Source of the DNA: a virus | Reading direction: 5' to 3' (one strand) | Length of the DNA stretch: 33,858 nt | IMG/VR virus record: IMGVR_UViG_3300029268_000489 | Coordinates: 1-33,858 of that record | Part shown: positions 31,450 through 33,858 of the stretch, in pieces | Position numbering within the stretch: the stretch's first letter is position 1 | Layout: the number at the start of each line of letters is the position of its first letter | The notes under the pieces: model-generated | What the model was told of the DNA's origin: nothing | The model's input: only the letters and a program-made list of their open reading frames with translations | Database searches by the model: none | Translations under genes and position numbers: made by a program

Positions 31450-32061
31450 TTAAGATTTACCCTCAATCTTTTCTTTTGTACGGCCATATGCGGCAATACC
31501 AAGAACAGCACCCATAGCGATGTGGTAAAGACCAGCACCTTGTAATGTCAATGGTTGCCATTGCATTGTAACACTACCTTTGCTCATTGCTTGCAATAAG
31601 CTCCATAATATTGGGAATATAACAAAGTCCATTGTACAAGTTAGCATATAGATCCAACCCATAACTGGACGCCATTTTTTGTTGATCCAATCAGTTGAAT
31701 CTTTATCATGTGCGACTAATACATCTGCTCCACTGGCGGCATTTGTTGGTGCGGCTCCTGTGAGTACTGGTTGATTGCTGTTTGATTGATTAATGTTCTG
31801 TGTGCTTCCGAAGCCTGATGTTGATTGTTGATTGAAGCCAGGATTTGAGAACGATCCTGATGAACCAAACGAACCGCCACCGAAGCCTCCTGACGAAGGT
31901 GAGCCAAATGCTGAAGGCCCGCCAAATGATGTGTTTGAACCATAACTGCTACCTTGTGGAAATTGTTGAATTGACGGGTCAGACGCTAGTGCATCATAGT
32001 GGTCGTCATCTAATGCTGTTGGTACTTCATATCCTGCTTTTTTAGGTAATATAGTTGGCAT
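31450..32061 (-). CDS. Putative three-TM holin with disordered Gly/Ser/Phe-rich N-terminus
   Basis: A 203-aa protein. Residues 1-110 are low-complexity Gly/Ser/Phe/Asn/Gln, without hydrophobic stretches. The C-terminal part has WINKKWRPVMGWIYMLTCTMDFVIFPILWSLLQAM and LTLQGAGLYHIAMGAVLGIAAYGRTKEKIEG: two or three membrane segments, with the WRP start and LG-AAYG-R-EK end of the three-TM holin family (Holin_3TM). It would permeabilise the inner membrane for lysis. The long tail is unusual for a holin and could localise or time it. Ribosome site AGGAT before ATG 32061. No endolysin is seen in the window. Confidence 0.75.
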   Translation of the reverse strand: MPTILPKKAGYEVPTALDDDHYDALASDPSIQQFPQGSSYGSNTSFGGPSAFGSPSSGGFGGGSFGSSGSFSNPGFNQQSTSGFGSTQNINQSNSNQPVLTGAAPTNAASGADVLVAHDKDSTDWINKKWRPVMGWIYMLTCTMDFVIFPILWSLLQAMSKGSVTMQWQPLTLQGAGLYHIAMGAVLGIAAYGRTKEKIEGKS

Positions 32062-32063
32062 AT

Positions 32064-32615
32064 TTATAATCCTGCTATTGACTTGAATGCTTTAAGTTCA
32101 GCATCCTGTTTATCTGTGTATATAGGTTTAACATCTAATCCTGCACGATGTCTCATTTCATTTAAATCTTCTTCACGTTCTTCTTCAACACGATAGTTAT
32201 GCGGTGATAAAACTAATACTTGTTTTAGTACTTCTTCTGTTGGTTCATATTCTTCACTATCAATCATAACAGTCCAATCACTTAATTTCATATCAGTTAG
32301 TGTTTTTAAATCTTCTAATAACTCAATGATACGTGATGGAACACTACTTCTACGATTCATTTCTACAAACACCAGATATCGCCCGGGACTTATTTCACCA
32401 TCACTAACCTGTGCGTCTAGTACAAAATCATACCCACGCTCAAACCAATCACATAGATCGTCACCGGCTTGTTTGTTTTTAATAGTAAATGCTAGTGTAA
32501 CAATTTCACTGTCTTTACCCATATGCGCGGCATATTCATCTACTGTGACTTGTGGTAGTAATTGACCCTCTAAGTCGTGATAGTCTAAACCTTCGTTAAT
32601 TATAATTTTACTCAT
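32064..32615 (-). CDS. Hypothetical acidic protein, 183 aa
   Basis: Starts MSKIIINEGLDYHDLEGQLL; a middle alpha/beta region reads EIVTLAFTIKNKQAGDDLCDWFERGYDFVLDAQVSDG with PGRYLVFVEMNRRSSVPSRIIELLEDL, then an acidic helix EEEREEDLNEMRHRAGLD. No family recognised. An upstream ATG at 32651 was rejected, because ATG 32615 comes just after the previous stop and has GGGAG before it. Its proximity to the 208-aa protein and to the holin gene suggests a virion or assembly role. Confidence 0.7.
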   Translation of the reverse strand: MSKIIINEGLDYHDLEGQLLPQVTVDEYAAHMGKDSEIVTLAFTIKNKQAGDDLCDWFERGYDFVLDAQVSDGEISPGRYLVFVEMNRRSSVPSRIIELLEDLKTLTDMKLSDWTVMIDSEEYEPTEEVLKQVLVLSPHNYRVEEEREEDLNEMRHRAGLDVKPIYTDKQDAELKAFKSIAGL

Positions 32616-32616
32616 A

Positions 32617-33243
32617 TTACATTGCTCCCATTGGGGGAGGTGCATTAGCATCTAATGGCATATTACCCGTCATACCCGGTTCTTGCTGTTGATTTAAACC
32701 ACCATCTTCACTACCATCACTATCTTCTGACTCTAAATCATCTATATATGAATCGTCAAGTTCATTCAAGTCAATATTCTGTCCAGCTAAGTCAATACTA
32801 CCTTCACGTATGTCATCCATAATTTCTTTAGGCATTTCAATGTTGACCAGCCAGACTGCTTTTTTATTCATCTTTGGATAGCGTGTCCCTGGTACATAAT
32901 CGTCATAATCATCTACTTCAACTGGAACTTGAATTGAAGTTTTTTTCCATTGTATTTTACAACCCAATTTAACTAAACGTTTGGCCCCGGTTGGGTCAGG
33001 CATTAGTTTGTATGGCCACATAAACATACAGGCTACACTATATCGTTTTACAACAGGTCCTTGAACTAATTCTCCAAGTTGCCAGTTTCTAAAAGCATAT
33101 AAATCGGCTTCATCCAAAACACGTTCAAAGTCTAATAATACGGACATAGAACCGTTGCTGGTGTATATCCCTTTAATGGTGCTGATAATGCTGACATAAT
33201 CAACATCATCAAAAAAATCGTCGGCTGTAGGTAAGGTACTCAT
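32617..33243 (-). CDS. Hypothetical acidic protein, 208 aa, possibly virion or assembly protein
   Basis: Residues 1-140 seem folded (VDYVSIISTIKGIYTSNGSMSVLLDFERVLDEADLYAFRNWQLGELVQGP), followed by an Asp/Glu-rich tail (YIDDLESEDSDGSEDGGLNQQQEPGM) and a Pro/Met/Ala-rich end. No family recognised. It is the first gene of the leftward unit, with GATAAATAT four bases before the ATG and a second copy 55 bases further upstream. The first leaves no room for a ribosome site; the second would give a leader. Confidence 0.7.
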   Translation of the reverse strand: MSTLPTADDFFDDVDYVSIISTIKGIYTSNGSMSVLLDFERVLDEADLYAFRNWQLGELVQGPVVKRYSVACMFMWPYKLMPDPTGAKRLVKLGCKIQWKKTSIQVPVEVDDYDDYVPGTRYPKMNKKAVWLVNIEMPKEIMDDIREGSIDLAGQNIDLNELDDSYIDDLESEDSDGSEDGGLNQQQEPGMTGNMPLDANAPPPMGAM

Positions 33244-33247
33244 GCAT

Positions 33248-33256
33248 ATATTTATC
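33248..33256 (-). promoter_or_regulatory. T4-like late promoter motif GATAAATAT, proximal
   Basis: The minus strand reads AAGATAAATATATGC then ATG (33243). The start codon is so close that transcription from here would give a leaderless mRNA. Confidence 0.5.
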
Positions 33257-33303
33257 TTAATCTGATTTTATATATAGATTTGAATAAGGCCCAAATTAGC
33301 CTA

Positions 33304-33312
33304 ATATTTATC
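33304..33312 (-). promoter_or_regulatory. T4-like late promoter motif GATAAATAT, distal
   Basis: A second identical nonamer in the divergent region between the 208-aa gene and phoH. It would give a leader of about 55 bases before the ATG at 33243. Confidence 0.5.
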
Positions 33313-33379
33313 ATTTATATGTGTGCTAAAAGTATGCTACTATGTTGATATATATTAACCTTAAATAATATTGAGTATT

Positions 33380-33415
33380 ATGAGTACTCACGCTCTACAA
33401 AGGAGAACAACTTGA
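33380..33415 (+). CDS. 11-codon leader peptide upstream of phoH
   Basis: ATG at 33380 opens MSTHALQRRTT and stops at TGA 33413-33415, overlapping the TTG start of phoH (TTGA). Its last codons include the phoH ribosome site (AAGGAG). Its ATG lies in the loop of a TGAGTA-7-TACTCA inverted repeat (33372-33390), which also contains the palindrome TGAGTACTCA (33381-33390). It has no strong ribosome site of its own, so it may or may not be translated; if it is, it would couple to phoH. Confidence 0.35.
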   Translation: MSTHALQRRTT

Positions 33416-33858
33416 GCAAAAGAAAAACTAGCGCATTAAGAACACAGGACACACGCTTCTCACACAGTAAAAAAGAAGGAAATACATTTTATACGAAAGA
33501 ATCAAAAACAATTGACTTTTCACAAGCACAAGTAACGCAAAAACCAAGGGTACGTAAATCCGTAGAACTCATCCCAAAATCCATTAATCAAGAAAAATAC
33601 ATATTAGCACTACTTGATGACAAGACAGATATAGTCGTGGTTTCGGGACCTGCAGGGACAGGAAAAACATATCTTGCAATGCAAGCCGCTATCAAAGCAA
33701 TGCGAAACGGAGACTGTGATAGGATTATTCTATCCAGACCCGCAGTAGGTGTTGATGATGAAAAACATGGTTTTTTACCAGGGGATATCAATCAAAAGAT
33801 GGAACCTTGGACAAGACCTTTATTAGATGTATTACGTGAGTATTATTCAACTAAAGAA
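33412..33858 (+). CDS. phoH: PhoH-like ATPase (5' part; runs off right edge)
   Basis: The only plus-strand gene, with 149 codons seen. The start is TTG at 33412, with AAGGAG six bases upstream. Residues 1-50 are a basic tail; the ATPase begins with SINQEKYILALLDDK and has the Walker A GPAGTGKT (about 79-86), LAMQAAIKAMRNG, IILSRPAVGVD and GFLPGDINQKMEPWTRPLLDVL, all typical of PhoH. PhoH is an ATPase linked with RNA metabolism or helicase activity, and is common in phages of marine bacteria; its function in phages is not settled. Divergent from the leftward unit. No convincing sigma70 promoter was found in the 168 bases upstream, although AT-rich -10-like sequences exist. Confidence 0.92.
   Translation, partial: MSKRKTSALRTQDTRFSHSKKEGNTFYTKESKTIDFSQAQVTQKPRVRKSVELIPKSINQEKYILALLDDKTDIVVVSGPAGTGKTYLAMQAAIKAMRNGDCDRIILSRPAVGVDDEKHGFLPGDINQKMEPWTRPLLDVLREYYSTKE

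Noticed and set aside
32061-32068. Perfect T4 late consensus TATAAATA before the holin gene
   Set aside because: Its last A is the A of the start codon, so initiation would fall inside the gene; it is better explained by AT-rich sequence between the ribosome site and ATG.
33244-33411. A sigma70 promoter for phoH
   Set aside because: Several -10-like sequences (such as TATTAT at 33376) but none with an acceptable -35 at 16-18 bases; not called.
1-33858. tRNA genes, CRISPR arrays, insertion sequences, frameshifted genes
   Set aside because: None could be supported by reading; no cloverleaf, spaced repeat array, transposase or broken gene was seen.

Overview
The window is part of an AT-rich, tightly packed genome of a T4-superfamily tailed phage (myovirus type). 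The case rests on a T4-like replication core (family B DNA polymerase ending in a clamp-binding-like tail, gp45-type sliding clamp, DsbA-like protein), T4-like late promoter motifs (GATAAATA[C/T]), prohead-protease-type (L/I/V)xE sites and a PhoH gene. The low-complexity modular proteins resemble those of marine or freshwater T4-like phages; the host cannot be read from the sequence. Nearly all genes lie on the minus strand and are transcribed right to left, many with ATGA or TAATG start/stop overlaps. Only the partial phoH gene at the right edge and its 11-codon leader lie on the plus strand. No gene-free stretch exceeds 300 bases, and no tRNA or CRISPR array was seen.

Layout from right to left on the minus strand. 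(1) 33.2-31.4 kb: two unknown acidic proteins and a probable three-TM holin with a Gly/Ser-rich N-terminus. (2) 31.4-27.0 kb: DnaJ/CbpA-like co-chaperone, full-length ClpA with an IGF ClpP-docking tripeptide, and three unknown proteins, one only 54 aa. (3) 27.0-21.9 kb: a modular nucleotidyltransferase protein, a GT-A glycosyltransferase, a coiled-coil Ala/Val-rich protein, an LpxH-like phosphoesterase and a GT2 glycosyltransferase. (4) 21.8-9.6 kb: large modular proteins, several starting with a short peptide like the T4 internal-protein capsid-targeting sequence and carrying internal (L/I/V)xE sites at module borders. Their modules include a pol-beta-type nucleotidyltransferase, a duplicated GNAT-like domain, ART-like domains, an amidoligase and a zinc metallopeptidase, alongside a Dps gene and an exported thermonuclease. 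(5) 9.6-8.7 kb: an AT-rich orphan gene bracketed by a 16-bp direct repeat. (6) 8.6-1.7 kb: a compact TilS-like protein, DsbA-like protein, DNA polymerase, clamp, then DpdA and a QueD-like protein, pointing to 7-deazaguanine DNA modification. (7) 1.7 kb to the left edge: a nucleotidyltransferase-cupin fusion and a partial glycosyltransferase for sugar activation and transfer.

How it may work together: sigma70-type promoters with identical hexamers (TTGACT-17-TATACT) drive dsbA-pol and dnaJ-clpA. T4-like late promoters drive the structural and packaged genes, and the clamp and DsbA-like proteins are known in T4 to take part in late transcription. The main hypothesis is a large set of proteins packaged in the head, processed at LxE sites and injected with the genome (comparable to T4 Alt and internal proteins and to 'polyvalent proteins'). 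The second notable signal is a set of 11-bp-phased TTGTCA iterons placed directly upstream of two late promoters, each just after a terminator.
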